Positions 8,436-18,888 of a DNA stretch of 64,000 bases are shown one piece after another. Position 1 is the first letter of the stretch. Every line of letters starts with the position of its first letter. Location of the stretch: positions 419,169-483,168 of the forward strand of contig NZ_QTKT01000003.1 in assembly GCF_018424605.1 (NCBI RefSeq). The letters run 5' to 3'. The stretch is from Marinobacter lipolyticus. Its GTDB lineage: Bacteria; Pseudomonadota; Gammaproteobacteria; Pseudomonadales; Oleiphilaceae. The translations under genes and the position numbers were made by a program. The notes beneath the pieces are model-generated. The model was not told where the DNA came from. It ran no database searches and saw only the letters and a program-made list of their open reading frames with translations.

Positions 8436-9446
8436 ATGCTCTACCGCCTGAAAACCGATTTTCGGTTATCCATCATTACTCTGCTTGGCGCCAGTGCGGT
8501 TCTGGGGATTACCCCTTTCGCCTTTATGCGGTTCCTGCAGGGGAATGTGGTGGCGGGTATTGTGGATACGGCCATCCTGCTTGGCATCACCGGAACGCTG
8601 GCGTATGCCTGGATCACTGGCGACACCCGGCGCAGTGGGCTGTTTCTCGCCATTATCTGCTGCAGCGGCGCTGTGGTGGTGGGGGCGGTGGTTGGCGAGC
8701 CGGGCCTGTTCTGGCTGTATCCCTGCCTGGTAACGTCTTTCTTCCTTACCGGTCCGAAAACAGCCGCCTTTATCAACGTTGCAGCGGTGGTGGCGCTGAT
8801 GGTGCACGGGGTGGCGTTCAGTTCTGACCTGCAGATGTGGTCCTTTGCCGCTACCGCGTTCGTGGTCAGTGCCTGCGCCTACGTGTTCGCCTACAGAAAC
8901 GACGATCAGCGCCGCCGGCTGGAGCATCTGGCCACCATCGATCCGCTCACCGGGGTGAAGAACCGTCGCTCCATGGATGAAGAACTGCAACTGGCAGTCT
9001 ACAGCGCCGAGCGCAACCGGGTGCCCTGCGGTCTGGCGCTGCTGGATATCGATCACTTCAAGCGCATTAACGACACCTACGGCCATGGCGTCGGCGATCA
9101 GGTGCTGTCGGAACTGGTGGCAATGATCGAGCAGAATACCCGCAAGACCGATCAGCTGTTCCGCTACGGTGGCGAGGAATTCGTGCTGTTGTTACCGGGT
9201 GTGGACGATACCGGTTTGCGGGCGGTGGTCCACAACCTCCAGCAGGTATTGCGCAAGTATATGCATTGCCCGGGCGGGCCGGTCACCGTGTCGTTCGGTG
9301 TAGCCAGTCTGCAGGCGGATGACTCCGTGGACAGCTGGCTGCAGCGGGCGGATGCGGCGCTGTATCGGGCGAAGGAAACCGGCCGTGACAAGGTGGTGTT
9401 CTCGGAACCGCAGGACATCCGGGAATCCGTCACCGGGGTGGCCTGA
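8436..9446 (+). CDS. Membrane-bound diguanylate cyclase (GGDEF)
   Basis: This enzyme makes cyclic-di-GMP from two GTP. The N-terminal about 160 residues form five or six membrane segments without a recognisable ligand-binding fold. The GGDEF domain follows, with DPLTGVKNRR, the metal/GTP stretch DIDHFKRINDTYGH, and the active-site GGEEF at about residue 245. An inhibitory I-site (RKTD) lies exactly five residues before it, so product inhibition is likely. It is divergent from the degenerate HD-GYP gene across 247 bases and may act in the same local circuit. Confidence 0.92.
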   Translation: MLYRLKTDFRLSIITLLGASAVLGITPFAFMRFLQGNVVAGIVDTAILLGITGTLAYAWITGDTRRSGLFLAIICCSGAVVVGAVVGEPGLFWLYPCLVTSFFLTGPKTAAFINVAAVVALMVHGVAFSSDLQMWSFAATAFVVSACAYVFAYRNDDQRRRLEHLATIDPLTGVKNRRSMDEELQLAVYSAERNRVPCGLALLDIDHFKRINDTYGHGVGDQVLSELVAMIEQNTRKTDQLFRYGGEEFVLLLPGVDDTGLRAVVHNLQQVLRKYMHCPGGPVTVSFGVASLQADDSVDSWLQRADAALYRAKETGRDKVVFSEPQDIRESVTGVA

Positions 9447-9461
9447 ACCCCGGCGCCTTAC

Positions 9462-10853
9462 TCAGGGTTGAGATGCGGGCGCGTACCGGAACAGCCGCCA
9501 ACCCAGCAGCACACTGGCCGAGGCCAACCCACCGGTCAGCCCGACCCAGAAGCCGGCCGCGCCCATGGCCGGCAGCAACCAGCCGGTAAAGGTCAGCACA
9601 TAACCCAGCGGCAGGCCCACACCCCAGAACGAAAACAGCATGATCAGCATCGGAATGCTGGTGTCTTTATACCCCCGCAGCGCACTGATGCAAGTTACCT
9701 GAATAACGTCCGCAATCTGGAAGAAGGCCGCGAATACCAGCAGGCTGACGGTCACTTCCCGCACCGCCGCATCGCTGGAATACAGTGCGGCGATGCCCTC
9801 GGAGAATGCGAACAGCAGGGTAGCGAACACCAGCGCCACCGCCGACGCGAGGATCAGCGAACTCCGTGAAATCAGCCGGGCGGTGTCCGGCGCACCCGCG
9901 CCAATTAAGAAGCTCACTCGCAGGGTCAGCGCCATGCCGATGCTCAGTGGCAGCATGAACAACAGCGACACGACGTTCAGGGCGATCTGGTGGCCGGCCA
10001 CCACCACCGGCCCCAGGGGCGCGAGAAACAGGGCGATGACCGAGAACATGCTGGCCTCGACAAAGATTGTGAAGCCAATGGGCACGCCGATTTTCAGCAC
10101 GTAGCGAATGCCCGCCGGGTCGGGCTTTACCCAGTCGGCCAGCAGGTGGAAACGGCGATATACCGCACTTCGATTCAGATAGACCAACAGCGCGATGGCG
10201 GCGGTGCCGTTCGACAACGAGGTGGCCCAGCCGCAACCTACGCCCCCCATGGCGGGCAGCCCCAGTTTGCCGTAAATGAAGATGTAGTTGAGCGGCAGGT
10301 TGATCAGCGTGCTCAGTACCGAAAACGCCATGATCACGCGGGTGTGGCCGAGGCCGTCGGTCAGGCCTCGCAGCGCGGTCATCAACAGCATGGCGGGTAC
10401 GCCCCAGGCAAAGGCATCAAGATAACCCTGGGAGATCCCGGCGGTGACGGGGTCCAGTCGGAACACGGCGAGCACCGGCTGCACGTGGGTCAGCAGCAGG
10501 ATCATGATCACTGAGCCAATCGCGGCAATGTAGAGGCCCTGCCAGGTGGCCGGCATGATCTTGTCGGTGGTGCGGGCGCCGTTGTAGCCGGAAATGATGG
10601 GCTGCAGTGCGCTGAGCACGCCCATGAAAAACAGGAACAGCGGCATCCACAGGCTGCTGCCGATGCCGACTGCCGCGAGATCCTCCGCACTGGCGTGGCC
10701 GGCCATAACGGTATCGATGACGCCGTTGGCCATCTGCGCTACCTGGGCGATCAGGATGGGGCCGCCCAGAATGGCGAGGGTTTTCCACTCCGCCAGTGTG
10801 CGCGCTATCAGGGGTTGTCGGGGCGCCGGTAGTGGCTGATGGCTATCGTCCAT
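9462..10853 (-). CDS. MATE family multidrug efflux transporter (NorM type)
   Basis: This inner-membrane exporter of cationic drugs or metabolites is coupled to Na+ or H+. From the chosen start it is 463 residues long with twelve predicted membrane helices in two MatE repeats; the start region reads LAILGGPILIAQVAQMANGVIDTVMAGHAS, characteristic of NorM. The start at 10853 (MDDSHQP) gives a normal N-terminus. An ATG at 10910 with AGGTAAG upstream and a GTG at 10925 are alternatives. It is convergent with the diguanylate cyclase gene and divergent from the EamA gene. Confidence 0.9.
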   Translation of the reverse strand: MDDSHQPLPAPRQPLIARTLAEWKTLAILGGPILIAQVAQMANGVIDTVMAGHASAEDLAAVGIGSSLWMPLFLFFMGVLSALQPIISGYNGARTTDKIMPATWQGLYIAAIGSVIMILLLTHVQPVLAVFRLDPVTAGISQGYLDAFAWGVPAMLLMTALRGLTDGLGHTRVIMAFSVLSTLINLPLNYIFIYGKLGLPAMGGVGCGWATSLSNGTAAIALLVYLNRSAVYRRFHLLADWVKPDPAGIRYVLKIGVPIGFTIFVEASMFSVIALFLAPLGPVVVAGHQIALNVVSLLFMLPLSIGMALTLRVSFLIGAGAPDTARLISRSSLILASAVALVFATLLFAFSEGIAALYSSDAAVREVTVSLLVFAAFFQIADVIQVTCISALRGYKDTSIPMLIMLFSFWGVGLPLGYVLTFTGWLLPAMGAAGFWVGLTGGLASASVLLGWRLFRYAPASQP

Positions 10854-10988
10854 GGGCGAAAGGCTGCCTTGCTGATGGTGTATGGCATAAACGCCGGAGA
10901 AGGGCCGCATCTTACCTGATCCCACCCGTCGCCGGCATTGCGCTTTTCCGGTACAGTGCCGCTCTCGGAATGAACAGGGGTGAGCGTT

Positions 10989-11858
10989 ATGGGTCTTCTG
11001 GTTTTTGTCACGGTTCTGTGGGCATTTTCGTTCAGTCTGATCGGCGAATTTCTGGCAGGTCAGGTCGACAGCGATTTTGCGGTACTCACTCGGGTACTGC
11101 TGGCGGCCCTGGTGTTTCTGCCGTTTACCCGCTGGCGCGACGTGGCCACGGGGCAGAAGCTGGGGATTCTGGTCACCGGCATGCTGCAGTTCGGCATCAC
11201 CTACCTGTGCCTGTACCGGTCGTTCAGTTACCTTACGGTGCCGGAAGTACTTCTGTTCACCATTTTCACGCCGCTTTACGTCACCCTGATCGACGACGCC
11301 CTCTACCGCCGCTTTTCACCGATGGCCCTGGTGGCGGCCGCGGTGGCCACGGTGGGGGCTGGCATCATCCGCTACGATGGCCTGAGCCAGGATTTCATCA
11401 CCGGGTTCCTGTTGTTGCAGGTCGCCAACTTCACCTTCGCCGCCGGCCAGGTGGGGTACAAGCACGTGATGCGCCATTATCCGTCCGAGATCCCGGCGTT
11501 CCGTACCTTCGGGTATTTCTTCTTCGGCGCCCTGATCATTGCCCTGCCGTCGTTCCTGATTTTCGGTGACGCCGACCGCCTGCCGTCCACCGGCCTGCAA
11601 TGGGGCATTCTGGGCTGGCTGGGTCTGGCCGCATCCGGGATCGGGCTGTTCCTGTGGAATCGGGGCGCCTGCCGGGTGGATGCCGGTACCCTGGCGATCA
11701 TGAACAACGCCCTGGTTCCGGCGGGTTTGCTGGTCAACCTGCTGATCTGGAACCGCGATGCGGATTTGCTGCGCCTGGCGGTGGGCGGTGCGGTGATTGC
11801 CGCGTCGTTGTGGCTGAACACCCGTTTCCACCCGCGCGCGCACCTGGCCGCTACGTAA
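10989..11858 (+). CDS. EamA-family (DMT superfamily) transporter
   Basis: This inner-membrane protein of about 289 residues has ten hydrophobic segments in two EamA halves. The N-terminal segment LLVFVTVLWAFSFSLIGEFLAG and the pair of similar halves fit the carboxylate/amino acid/amine branch of the drug/metabolite transporters. The ATG at 10989 is preferred because AGGGG lies 8 bases upstream; a GTG at 10980 is in frame. The substrate is unknown. The gene is alone and divergent from the MATE gene. Confidence 0.85.
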   Translation: MGLLVFVTVLWAFSFSLIGEFLAGQVDSDFAVLTRVLLAALVFLPFTRWRDVATGQKLGILVTGMLQFGITYLCLYRSFSYLTVPEVLLFTIFTPLYVTLIDDALYRRFSPMALVAAAVATVGAGIIRYDGLSQDFITGFLLLQVANFTFAAGQVGYKHVMRHYPSEIPAFRTFGYFFFGALIIALPSFLIFGDADRLPSTGLQWGILGWLGLAASGIGLFLWNRGACRVDAGTLAIMNNALVPAGLLVNLLIWNRDADLLRLAVGGAVIAASLWLNTRFHPRAHLAAT

Positions 11859-11936
11859 AGTCGCCTATTCAGTTTCCGCGGGATCGGCCGTTAACAGCGT
11901 CACCTGTTGCTCACGTTTGCTAAGACGGATTTAGTT

Positions 11937-13511
11937 ATGAGAAAGAACCTTCCGGTTACCCAGCGGGAAGTCCGAATGCGCGAGGGTGGTCGTCTGATTA
12001 CCACGACCGATCTCAAGGGTGTGATCACCTACTGCAATGACGACTTTGTGGAGATCAGCGGCTTCTCCCGCGAGGAGCTGTTGGGTGAGGCCCACAACAT
12101 CATCCGTCACCCGGACATGCCCCAGGCGGTGTACGGGGATATGTGGGCGTACCTGAAAGCCGGCAAGCCGTGGATGGGGGTGGTCAAGAACCGCACCAAA
12201 GCCGGCGACCATTACTGGGTAAGTGCCTATGTGACGCCGATTCTCGAAGGCGGCCGCATGGTGGGCTACGAATCGGTGCGCGTGGCGCCGACCCGCGAGC
12301 AGGTGAGCCGGGCGGAGCGTCTGTATCGCCAGCTCAGTGCCGGCAAGCCCGCTCTCAGCTGGCAGAGCCGGCTGCTGTCAATGTCCAAATCCGGATGGCC
12401 CTTTGCGCTTTCGCTGGCGCTGAGCCTGGTGGCCCTTGGCACCGGTGCATCGGCGCTGGCGATGGGGCTGGTTGTGGTCGGCCACCTGGTGGCGGCCGGG
12501 CTGGTGCTCAAGTCTGTCACCGGCCGGCTCCAGCGCGTGCTGGCTCTTCGGCCGGACGCTTTCCACGATCCTGTGGTGGCGCGCACCTACAGCGACGAAA
12601 GCGGCCTGTTCTCAGAAGTCTCGATGCTGCTGATGAGCGAGGAAGCCCGCATCCGAACCGCGCTGGCGCGGATTGATGATCAGGCGGAACTGCTGTACGC
12701 CCAGGCACGGGCCTCCCATGGCTATATCAGCGACGGCGCCGAGGCTATTGCCCGGCAGCGGGCGGAAACCGACCAGACCGCCTCGGCCATCAACGAGATG
12801 ACCGCCTCGATTCAGGAGGTGGCGGAAACGGTCGCCAGCAACGCCCGCGACGCGGAACATGCCAACCGGTTTGCTGCCACCGGCAGTGATCGCAGCGCGG
12901 AGGCACTGGAGGCCATCGAACAGCTGGTGACCCGGGTGAACGGCATTGGCACCGCCATTGGCAAGCTAGGGGAATCCACCAACAGCATCGGCGCCGCCGC
13001 CAAGCTGATTTCCGACATCGCCGAGCAGACCAACCTGCTGGCGCTCAACGCAGCCATTGAAGCTGCCCGCGCCGGCGAGCAGGGCCGCGGCTTCGCCGTG
13101 GTGGCCGATGAAGTCCGTACGCTTGCAAGCCGTACCCGCGAATCGACGGTGAAGATACAGGACGTCATTGATGATTTCCGGGATCAGGTCGAACAGGCGG
13201 TTGCCGCCACCCGGGCGGGCGAGGAAACCGCTGAGCAGGGTCTGGCAAAGGTGCGTGAAGCGGAAACCGCGCTGGCGGATATCGTTGCGGCGATCGGCAA
13301 TATCTCCGACAGCTTTATCAGTATGTCCGCGGCGTTCGAGGAGCAGAGCCAGGTGTCTGACGAGATCAACCGCCAGATCGTCAACATTGCCGAGCTGGCG
13401 GACCACAGTACCGGGCAGGCGACATCCGCCCGGGACAGCAGTACCCGCCTGAGCGACATGTCCCACGGGCTGAAGGATCTTATCTCCCGTTTTGTCAGCA
13501 AAAACAGCTGA
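11937..13511 (+). CDS. Aer-like chemoreceptor with PAS domain
   Basis: This is a methyl-accepting chemotaxis transducer that probably senses redox or energy state. The first about 120 residues are a PAS domain of Aer type ([24 protein letters not shown] and the following [10 protein letters not shown]). One hydrophobic hairpin lies near residues 150-195, with no obvious periplasmic domain. The C-terminal signalling domain contains the CheA/CheW contact hairpin ([32 protein letters not shown]). ATG 11937 is preferred over an upstream TTG because PAS homology begins directly after it. Aer-type receptors bind FAD, but this cannot be confirmed here. Confidence 0.9.
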   Translation: MRKNLPVTQREVRMREGGRLITTTDLKGVITYCNDDFVEISGFSREELLGEAHNIIRHPDMPQAVYGDMWAYLKAGKPWMGVVKNRTKAGDHYWVSAYVTPILEGGRMVGYESVRVAPTREQVSRAERLYRQLSAGKPALSWQSRLLSMSKSGWPFALSLALSLVALGTGASALAMGLVVVGHLVAAGLVLKSVTGRLQRVLALRPDAFHDPVVARTYSDESGLFSEVSMLLMSEEARIRTALARIDDQAELLYAQARASHGYISDGAEAIARQRAETDQTASAINEMTASIQEVAETVASNARDAEHANRFAATGSDRSAEALEAIEQLVTRVNGIGTAIGKLGESTNSIGAAAKLISDIAEQTNLLALNAAIEAARAGEQGRGFAVVADEVRTLASRTRESTVKIQDVIDDFRDQVEQAVAATRAGEETAEQGLAKVREAETALADIVAAIGNISDSFISMSAAFEEQSQVSDEINRQIVNIAELADHSTGQATSARDSSTRLSDMSHGLKDLISRFVSKNS

Positions 13512-13523
13512 TTATCGATTGAA

Positions 13524-13551
13524 GGCGGGCCTCCGTTCCGGGCGGCCCGCC
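13524..13551 (+). terminator. GC hairpin after the Aer-like gene
   Basis: An inverted repeat GGCGGGC...GCCCGCC lies 13 bases after the chemoreceptor stop. No T-tract follows, so it may be a weak or factor-assisted terminator, or an mRNA-stabilising hairpin. Confidence 0.35.
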
Positions 13552-13670
13552 GGTTAACTGGCATCCCCCCGCCACTACTGGCAAAATCCCGCCCCAATTG
13601 CTGGCGCAGCTGCGTTGGCAACGCCTATTGTTATAACGATTCATCAGCCAAAAAAGCACAGGATGAAAAC

Positions 13671-15053
13671 ATGACTGACAACAATGCGGACACTGCCCAG
13701 CGCGGTATGTGGTCTTCGCGGCTGGCCTTTATTCTGGCGGCCACCGGCTCGGCCGTTGGCCTCGGTAATATCTGGAAGTTCCCTTACGTTACCGGCGAGA
13801 ACGGCGGCGGCGCCTTCGTGCTGGTTTACCTGCTGTGTATCGCCATCGTCGGTATTCCCATCATGATGGCGGAAGTCTTTATCGGCCGGAACGGTCGTCA
13901 CAACCCGATTGCCAGCTTCCGGCTGGTGGCCGAGCGCAACCTGGCGTCGCCGGCCTGGCGCGTGTCGGCGATTGTCGGCGTGCTGGCGGCGTTTGTGATC
14001 CTGTCTTTCTATTCGGTGATTGGTGGCTGGGCAGCGTCCTACATCGGCCATGCCGCCATGGGGGATTTCACCGGCCAGAGCGCCGACGCCATCGGTGCCA
14101 TCTTCGGTGATCTGCTCGCGAGCCCCGGTGTGTTGCTGGCCTGGCACACGCTGTTCATGGCGCTGGTCATCGTGGTGGTGGCCCGGGGTCTCAAGTCCGG
14201 CCTGGAGCGGGCAGTCAACATCCTGATGCCGGCACTGTTCGTACTACTGCTGGTCGCGGTTGGCTACGCCGCCACCACGGACGGCTTCGGCCAGGCGGTC
14301 AGCTTCCTGTTCACCCCGAACTTCGGCGCGTTGACGGTAAACGGGGTGCTGATTGCCCTGGGCCATGCGTTCTTCACCCTCAGCCTGGGTATGGCCATCA
14401 TGATGGCCTATGGCTCCTACCTCAGCCGGGATGTGTCCATTGGCCGCACCGCAGTGACGGTGTCCATTATGGATACCATTGTGGCGCTGCTGGCGGGTCT
14501 GGCCATTTTCCCGGTGGTCTTTGCCAACGGCCTGGAAGCGGGTGCCGGTCCCGGCCTGATTTTCCAGACCCTGCCGCTGGCGTTCGGGCAGATGCCCATG
14601 GGCAGCCTGTTCGGTGCGCTGTTCTTCATTCTGCTGCTGTTCGCCGCCTGGACCTCCGGCATTTCCCTGCTGGAGCCGGTGGTTGAGTGGGTGGAAGAGA
14701 AGCTGTCCATTGGTCGCGCCGCCAGCGCGGTGCTGGTGGGTGGGGCCTGCTGGCTGCTGGGTATTGCCTCGATCCTGTCGCTGAACGAGTGGTCGGGCTT
14801 TGCCCCGCTGGGGATGTTCGAGCGCTTCGAAGGCAAGACCATTTTCGACCTGCTGGACTTCTTTACGGCCAACGTGATGCTGCCGTTGTCCGGCCTGCTG
14901 ACCGCGGTCTTCGTGGGCTGGTTTGTGGCCAAGGAATCCCTCAAGAGCGACCTTGCCCTGGACGGTGGCGCGTTCACTCTCTGGTACAACCTGCTTCGCT
15001 TCGTGACACCGATTGCGGTTGCCATCGTGTTTGTCTACAACCTGATGGCCTGA
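13671..15053 (+). CDS. Sodium-dependent amino-acid-type transporter (NSS/SNF family)
   Basis: This inner-membrane neurotransmitter:sodium symporter homologue (LeuT fold) has 460 residues and about twelve membrane segments. The first helix carries the family signature SAVGLGNIWKFPYVTGENGGGAF, which supplies Na+ and substrate ligands. Bacterial members with about eleven or twelve helices carry amino acids, but the substrate is not readable here. A strong bidirectional terminator follows. Confidence 0.9.
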   Translation: MTDNNADTAQRGMWSSRLAFILAATGSAVGLGNIWKFPYVTGENGGGAFVLVYLLCIAIVGIPIMMAEVFIGRNGRHNPIASFRLVAERNLASPAWRVSAIVGVLAAFVILSFYSVIGGWAASYIGHAAMGDFTGQSADAIGAIFGDLLASPGVLLAWHTLFMALVIVVVARGLKSGLERAVNILMPALFVLLLVAVGYAATTDGFGQAVSFLFTPNFGALTVNGVLIALGHAFFTLSLGMAIMMAYGSYLSRDVSIGRTAVTVSIMDTIVALLAGLAIFPVVFANGLEAGAGPGLIFQTLPLAFGQMPMGSLFGALFFILLLFAAWTSGISLLEPVVEWVEEKLSIGRAASAVLVGGACWLLGIASILSLNEWSGFAPLGMFERFEGKTIFDLLDFFTANVMLPLSGLLTAVFVGWFVAKESLKSDLALDGGAFTLWYNLLRFVTPIAVAIVFVYNLMA

Positions 15054-15070
15054 TCCTTCAACGGGATCTG

Positions 15071-15110
15071 AAAAAAAGGGGGCAGACCGCAAGGTCTGCC
15101 CCCTTTTTTC
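15071..15110. terminator. Bidirectional terminator between the convergent NSS and MCP genes
   Basis: An 11-bp perfect stem GGGGGCAGACC-GCAA-GGTCTGCCCCC (15078-15103) is flanked by seven A on the left and six T on the right. It can end transcription from both sides. Confidence 0.92.
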
Positions 15111-15144
15111 GTTGCATTTTCTAGAGCGCTTGTTGGCGTCCCGG

Positions 15145-16719
15145 TTATACCCGGAAACGACTCACCTGGGTGCTCAGGCCCTCTGCCAGACGGGCAAGTT
15201 CGTTGCTGGCGGACGACACCTGTTCGGTGGACGCGGCGGATTGTTCGCCCACGTCGCGGATCAGGGTGATGTTCTGATTGATGTCCTCGGCGACCGACGT
15301 CTGCTGCTCGGCGGCGGTGGCAATCTGGCTGTTGTACTGGCGAATTTCTTCCACCGCACTGGCCATCTCGCGGATGGTGGTCCCGGCGGTTTCGGCGCGG
15401 TCCAGGGTCTGTTCGGCCAGGGTGGTGCCTTTCTCCATGGTGGTGACCGACCCCTCGGCACTGGCCACCAGCGTATTGATCAGTGTTTCGATCTCAGACG
15501 CCGAGCTTTGGGTGCGCTGGGCGAGTGAGCGGACCTCATCGGCGACCACGGCGAAACCGCGGCCCTGCTCTCCGGCCCGGGCGGCTTCGATGGCGGCGTT
15601 CAGCGCCAGCAGGTTGGTCTGCTCGGCCACCGACTTGATCACATCCAGCACGGTGCCGATGTTCTGGGTCTCGGCCTGCAGGCCGCGCAGCTGGGTCATC
15701 ACCTGGCTGATCTGCGAATTCAGGTCGGTGACGTAGGACAGCGTTTCGTTGACCGCGGTTTCGCCGTCGGCGGACTTTTCACTGGCGTGGTTGGCGGCGC
15801 TGAAGGCGGCCTCGGCACTTTTCGCCACGTCGTTCACGGTGGCCACCATCTCGTTCATTGCGGTCGCGACCTGATCGGTCTGGTCGCGCTGCTGGGACAC
15901 GCCGGCACTGGTCTGCTCAGTGACGGTGGACAGCTCTTCCGAAGACGAGGCGATGTTGTTGGCGCCGGCATCGATTTGCTGGATCAGGTCGCGCAGGCTG
16001 GTGACCATGGTGGAGAAGGCCGCCTGCAGCTGACCGAATTCGTCGCCGCGGTCGCTGTTGACCTGCACGGTGAGGTCGCCGGAGGCGACTTTGTTGGCGA
16101 TGTCCACGGTTTCCCGCACCGGGGTGGTGATGCTGCGGGTCAGCGCCCAGCCGACCAGAGCGGCCAAGGCGGCAATGATGACCGTGATGGTGATCAGGGT
16201 GGTCACTGCACCACTGTATTGTTCTTGCATCCGGTTGACCTGGATTTCCTGCAGTTCCACCGCCAGACCGACAATTTCGCGCGCCTTGACCCGGAGTTTT
16301 TCCTCAATGGCTTCCACCACCATCGGCAGGTCGTTGATCCGTGATTCCAGATCATCAATCAGGCGGTTGTAATCGGCGACGCCGTCGATGATGCCCTGGG
16401 CACGGGCGTCGTCCGCCGGCACGACCAGCAGTTCCATCAGCGCTTTGGCCTCTTCGGCAGCGTCATTGGCGAGGGATTTCGCTTCTTCCGCGTATTCTTT
16501 GCGACGGCGCAACTGGAAGTTTTTCTCTTCCGCCCGCGCCTGCAACAGGCTCGATTCCGCGCTGCTGGCGCCAGCGACGATCAGCGAGCGCTCGTTGTAC
16601 TGGCTAAGGGTGTTGATGCCGATAGCGGCAATCACGATGGCAAGAATTACCATGAAGGCAAAGCCGGCGGCCAGTTTCTTGCCGACGGCAATGTTGTTGA
16701 ATGAACGTGCGATGGACAT
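15145..16719 (-). CDS. Methyl-accepting chemotaxis protein
   Basis: This membrane chemoreceptor has 524 residues. An N-terminal helix (about 12-32), a roughly 140-residue four-helix-type periplasmic sensor and a second helix near residue 190 are followed by a HAMP segment ([27 protein letters not shown]). The cytoplasmic coiled coil contains the signalling tip [38 protein letters not shown]. The ligand is unknown. It is convergent with the NSS gene and is followed on its upstream side by a secreted-protein gene on the same strand. Confidence 0.93.
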   Translation of the reverse strand: MSIARSFNNIAVGKKLAAGFAFMVILAIVIAAIGINTLSQYNERSLIVAGASSAESSLLQARAEEKNFQLRRRKEYAEEAKSLANDAAEEAKALMELLVVPADDARAQGIIDGVADYNRLIDDLESRINDLPMVVEAIEEKLRVKAREIVGLAVELQEIQVNRMQEQYSGAVTTLITITVIIAALAALVGWALTRSITTPVRETVDIANKVASGDLTVQVNSDRGDEFGQLQAAFSTMVTSLRDLIQQIDAGANNIASSSEELSTVTEQTSAGVSQQRDQTDQVATAMNEMVATVNDVAKSAEAAFSAANHASEKSADGETAVNETLSYVTDLNSQISQVMTQLRGLQAETQNIGTVLDVIKSVAEQTNLLALNAAIEAARAGEQGRGFAVVADEVRSLAQRTQSSASEIETLINTLVASAEGSVTTMEKGTTLAEQTLDRAETAGTTIREMASAVEEIRQYNSQIATAAEQQTSVAEDINQNITLIRDVGEQSAASTEQVSSASNELARLAEGLSTQVSRFRV

Positions 16720-16896
16720 CTGCTGTTCCCGATCCGGACATCGTTAAAGGTTGTCAGAGGCGGCGTGGAGAGCGACGCTGAACTCTGTAAGTTCTTTGTC
16801 GGCTCCTTCGCGCAAACCTTTATCGACAATCCGCAATATTCATAACGTTCGGGTAACCAAATGTAAAGGGGGCACCGGCGCTTTGCCGGCCCCGGT

Positions 16897-17475
16897 TCAG
16901 TAACTGCTGTCCGATTCGGTGACCGTCCGCAGTTCATCCATATGGGGGCGTACCGCCTCTTTGTCGGCTTCCGGCGCGTTACGGGCGTTCTCCATCGCCG
17001 CGGTGGCGCCGCCCATCATGGTGCGCATCTGTTCTTTCTGCGCTTCGCTCAGGTTCGGGTTGTTGTTGATCTGGTCCATGGCCGCGGCCATCTCGCGGGC
17101 CATTTCCGGATGCTGTGCTTCCATCTCAACGGCCATCCAGGCCTGGAATACCCGGTCGCCGGTGGCACCCCACTGCTCCATGGAATCGAAGCCGTGGTCT
17201 TCGACAATCTCTTCCATGCGGTCGTAGGCCTCATGGCCACGCATCTTGGCGACGGAATCGGAAAAGATGGATGAGAAGTCCGGCATTTCCGAGCCGTCAT
17301 CGACGTCCGGTAGCTCCTGGTTCAGTTTGTCGAAGTCGTCCTCAAGGGTTTCGGCGTCTTTCAGGGTGTTGATGAACGCCCGGACGTTCTCGTCGGTCAG
17401 GCTTTCGGCCGCGGCGACGAGTGGGAACAGAGCAGAGAGTGTAAAGGCAAGGCAAAGTGAGAGTGCGCGTTTCAT
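16897..17475 (-). CDS. Secreted protein of unknown function
   Basis: No recognised family. The 192-residue product begins with a clear signal peptide (MKRALSLCLAFTLSALFPLVAAA, cleavage about residue 23) and is then acidic and mainly helical. It has Met/Glu/Asp-rich segments such as HPEMAREMAAAMDQI and a conserved-looking core around MRGHEAYDRMEEIVEDHGF. GGAGGGAATTC precedes the ATG. It appears monocistronic, lying between the TRAP operon and the chemoreceptor. A periplasmic, possibly chaperone-like or metal-binding role is conceivable, but nothing in the sequence proves one. Confidence 0.75.
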   Translation of the reverse strand: MKRALSLCLAFTLSALFPLVAAAESLTDENVRAFINTLKDAETLEDDFDKLNQELPDVDDGSEMPDFSSIFSDSVAKMRGHEAYDRMEEIVEDHGFDSMEQWGATGDRVFQAWMAVEMEAQHPEMAREMAAAMDQINNNPNLSEAQKEQMRTMMGGATAAMENARNAPEADKEAVRPHMDELRTVTESDSSY

Positions 17476-17577
17476 GAATTCCCTCCGTGAACAGGATGCC
17501 CCCGCATCCTTTGGGCGGGGGCCTGTCTATAAAATAGACGCTGTATCACGAAACGCGCAACCTGAGCCCGGATTGGC

Positions 17578-18888
17578 TCAGAAGAACAGATCCGGCAGGT
17601 AGGTGGCAATTTCCGGGAAGATCATGATCAGCGCCAGGCCGATAATTTCCACGATGACGAACGGAATGATCGACTTGTAGATGTCCTTCATGGTGATGCT
17701 CGGTGGCACCACGCCTTTGAGATAGAACAGGTTGAAGCCGAAAGGCGGCGTCATGTAGCCGATTTCCATGTTGATCACGAACAGGATGCCGAACCAGATC
17801 GGATCGAAACCAAGGGATTCCACGATGGGCATGAACACCGGCAGGGTGATCAGCATGATGCCGACCGGGTCGAGCACCATGGCGAGGAAGAAGGTGATCA
17901 CCATCATGGAGATAATGATGCCCCAGGGGCCGCCCGGGATGTGCGTCATCAGGCCTTCGATCAGCGCCTGGGCGCCCATGCTCTGATAGGCGGCGCTGAA
18001 GGCGTGGGCGGCGAACAGAATCCACATGATCATGCCGGTCAGCTTGAAGGTGCGAATCGCCGCTTCCTGCAGGATGTGCCATTTGAACTGCTTGTACACC
18101 GCCGCCGAGATCAGTGCGCCCAGCACACCCATGGCCGCTGCTTCGGTGGGGGTGGTGATACCGCCGATGATCGAGCCGAGCACCATCACCACCACCCCGA
18201 TGGGCAGCAGGACGGCGCGCAGGGCGCGGAATTTTTCTGGCCAGGTGCCCCGTTCTTCTTTCGGCAGCGCCGGCGCCAGGTGAGGCTGCAGGTGGCTGCG
18301 CACCAGGATGTAGATGGCGGTCAGCACCATCAGCAGGATGCCCGGCATGATGCCGGCAGCGAACATCTTGCCCACGGACACGCCGGTGATCAGCGCGTAG
18401 AGGATCATCAGGATGCTGGGGGGAATCAGGATGCCCCAGCCGCCGCCGGTGTTGATCACCCCGAGGGCCATGTTCTTGTCGTAGCCGCGCTCCAGCATCG
18501 AGGGCAGGGCGATGGTGCCCATGGCCACCACGGCCGCACCACTGATGCCGACCATGGCGGCGAACACGGCGCAGATGCCCAGGGTGCCGATGGCCAGCCC
18601 GCCCTTCAGGCCGCCGCACCAGAGGTGCATCATGCGGTACAGGTCCTTGGCAACGCCGGTTCGCTCCAGAATCATCGCCATGAACACGAACAGCGGAATG
18701 GCCACCAGGGTAAAGCTTTCCATGGTGCCCCAGATCTGGGAAGCCACCATATAGAAGGAATCAAACCCCCAGGTGAAGTACAGGAAGATCACCGACACGC
18801 CGCCCAGCACGAAGGCCAGCGGCAGGCCGAGGATCAGGAAGAACAGCAGTGATCCGAAAAACAGCAGGGTCAGGGCTTCAATACTCAC
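17578..18888 (-). CDS. dctM: TRAP transporter large permease (DctM)
   Basis: This is the transport-path subunit of a tripartite ATP-independent periplasmic transporter. It has 436 residues and twelve or so hydrophobic segments of the DctM/IT type, with characteristic GGGWGILIPPSILMILYALITG near residue 165. The GTG start overlaps the dctQ stop by four bases, indicating coupling. It works with DctQ and DctP encoded upstream. Confidence 0.93.
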   Translation of the reverse strand: MSIEALTLLFFGSLLFFLILGLPLAFVLGGVSVIFLYFTWGFDSFYMVASQIWGTMESFTLVAIPLFVFMAMILERTGVAKDLYRMMHLWCGGLKGGLAIGTLGICAVFAAMVGISGAAVVAMGTIALPSMLERGYDKNMALGVINTGGGWGILIPPSILMILYALITGVSVGKMFAAGIMPGILLMVLTAIYILVRSHLQPHLAPALPKEERGTWPEKFRALRAVLLPIGVVVMVLGSIIGGITTPTEAAAMGVLGALISAAVYKQFKWHILQEAAIRTFKLTGMIMWILFAAHAFSAAYQSMGAQALIEGLMTHIPGGPWGIIISMMVITFFLAMVLDPVGIMLITLPVFMPIVESLGFDPIWFGILFVINMEIGYMTPPFGFNLFYLKGVVPPSITMKDIYKSIIPFVIVEIIGLALIMIFPEIATYLPDLFF

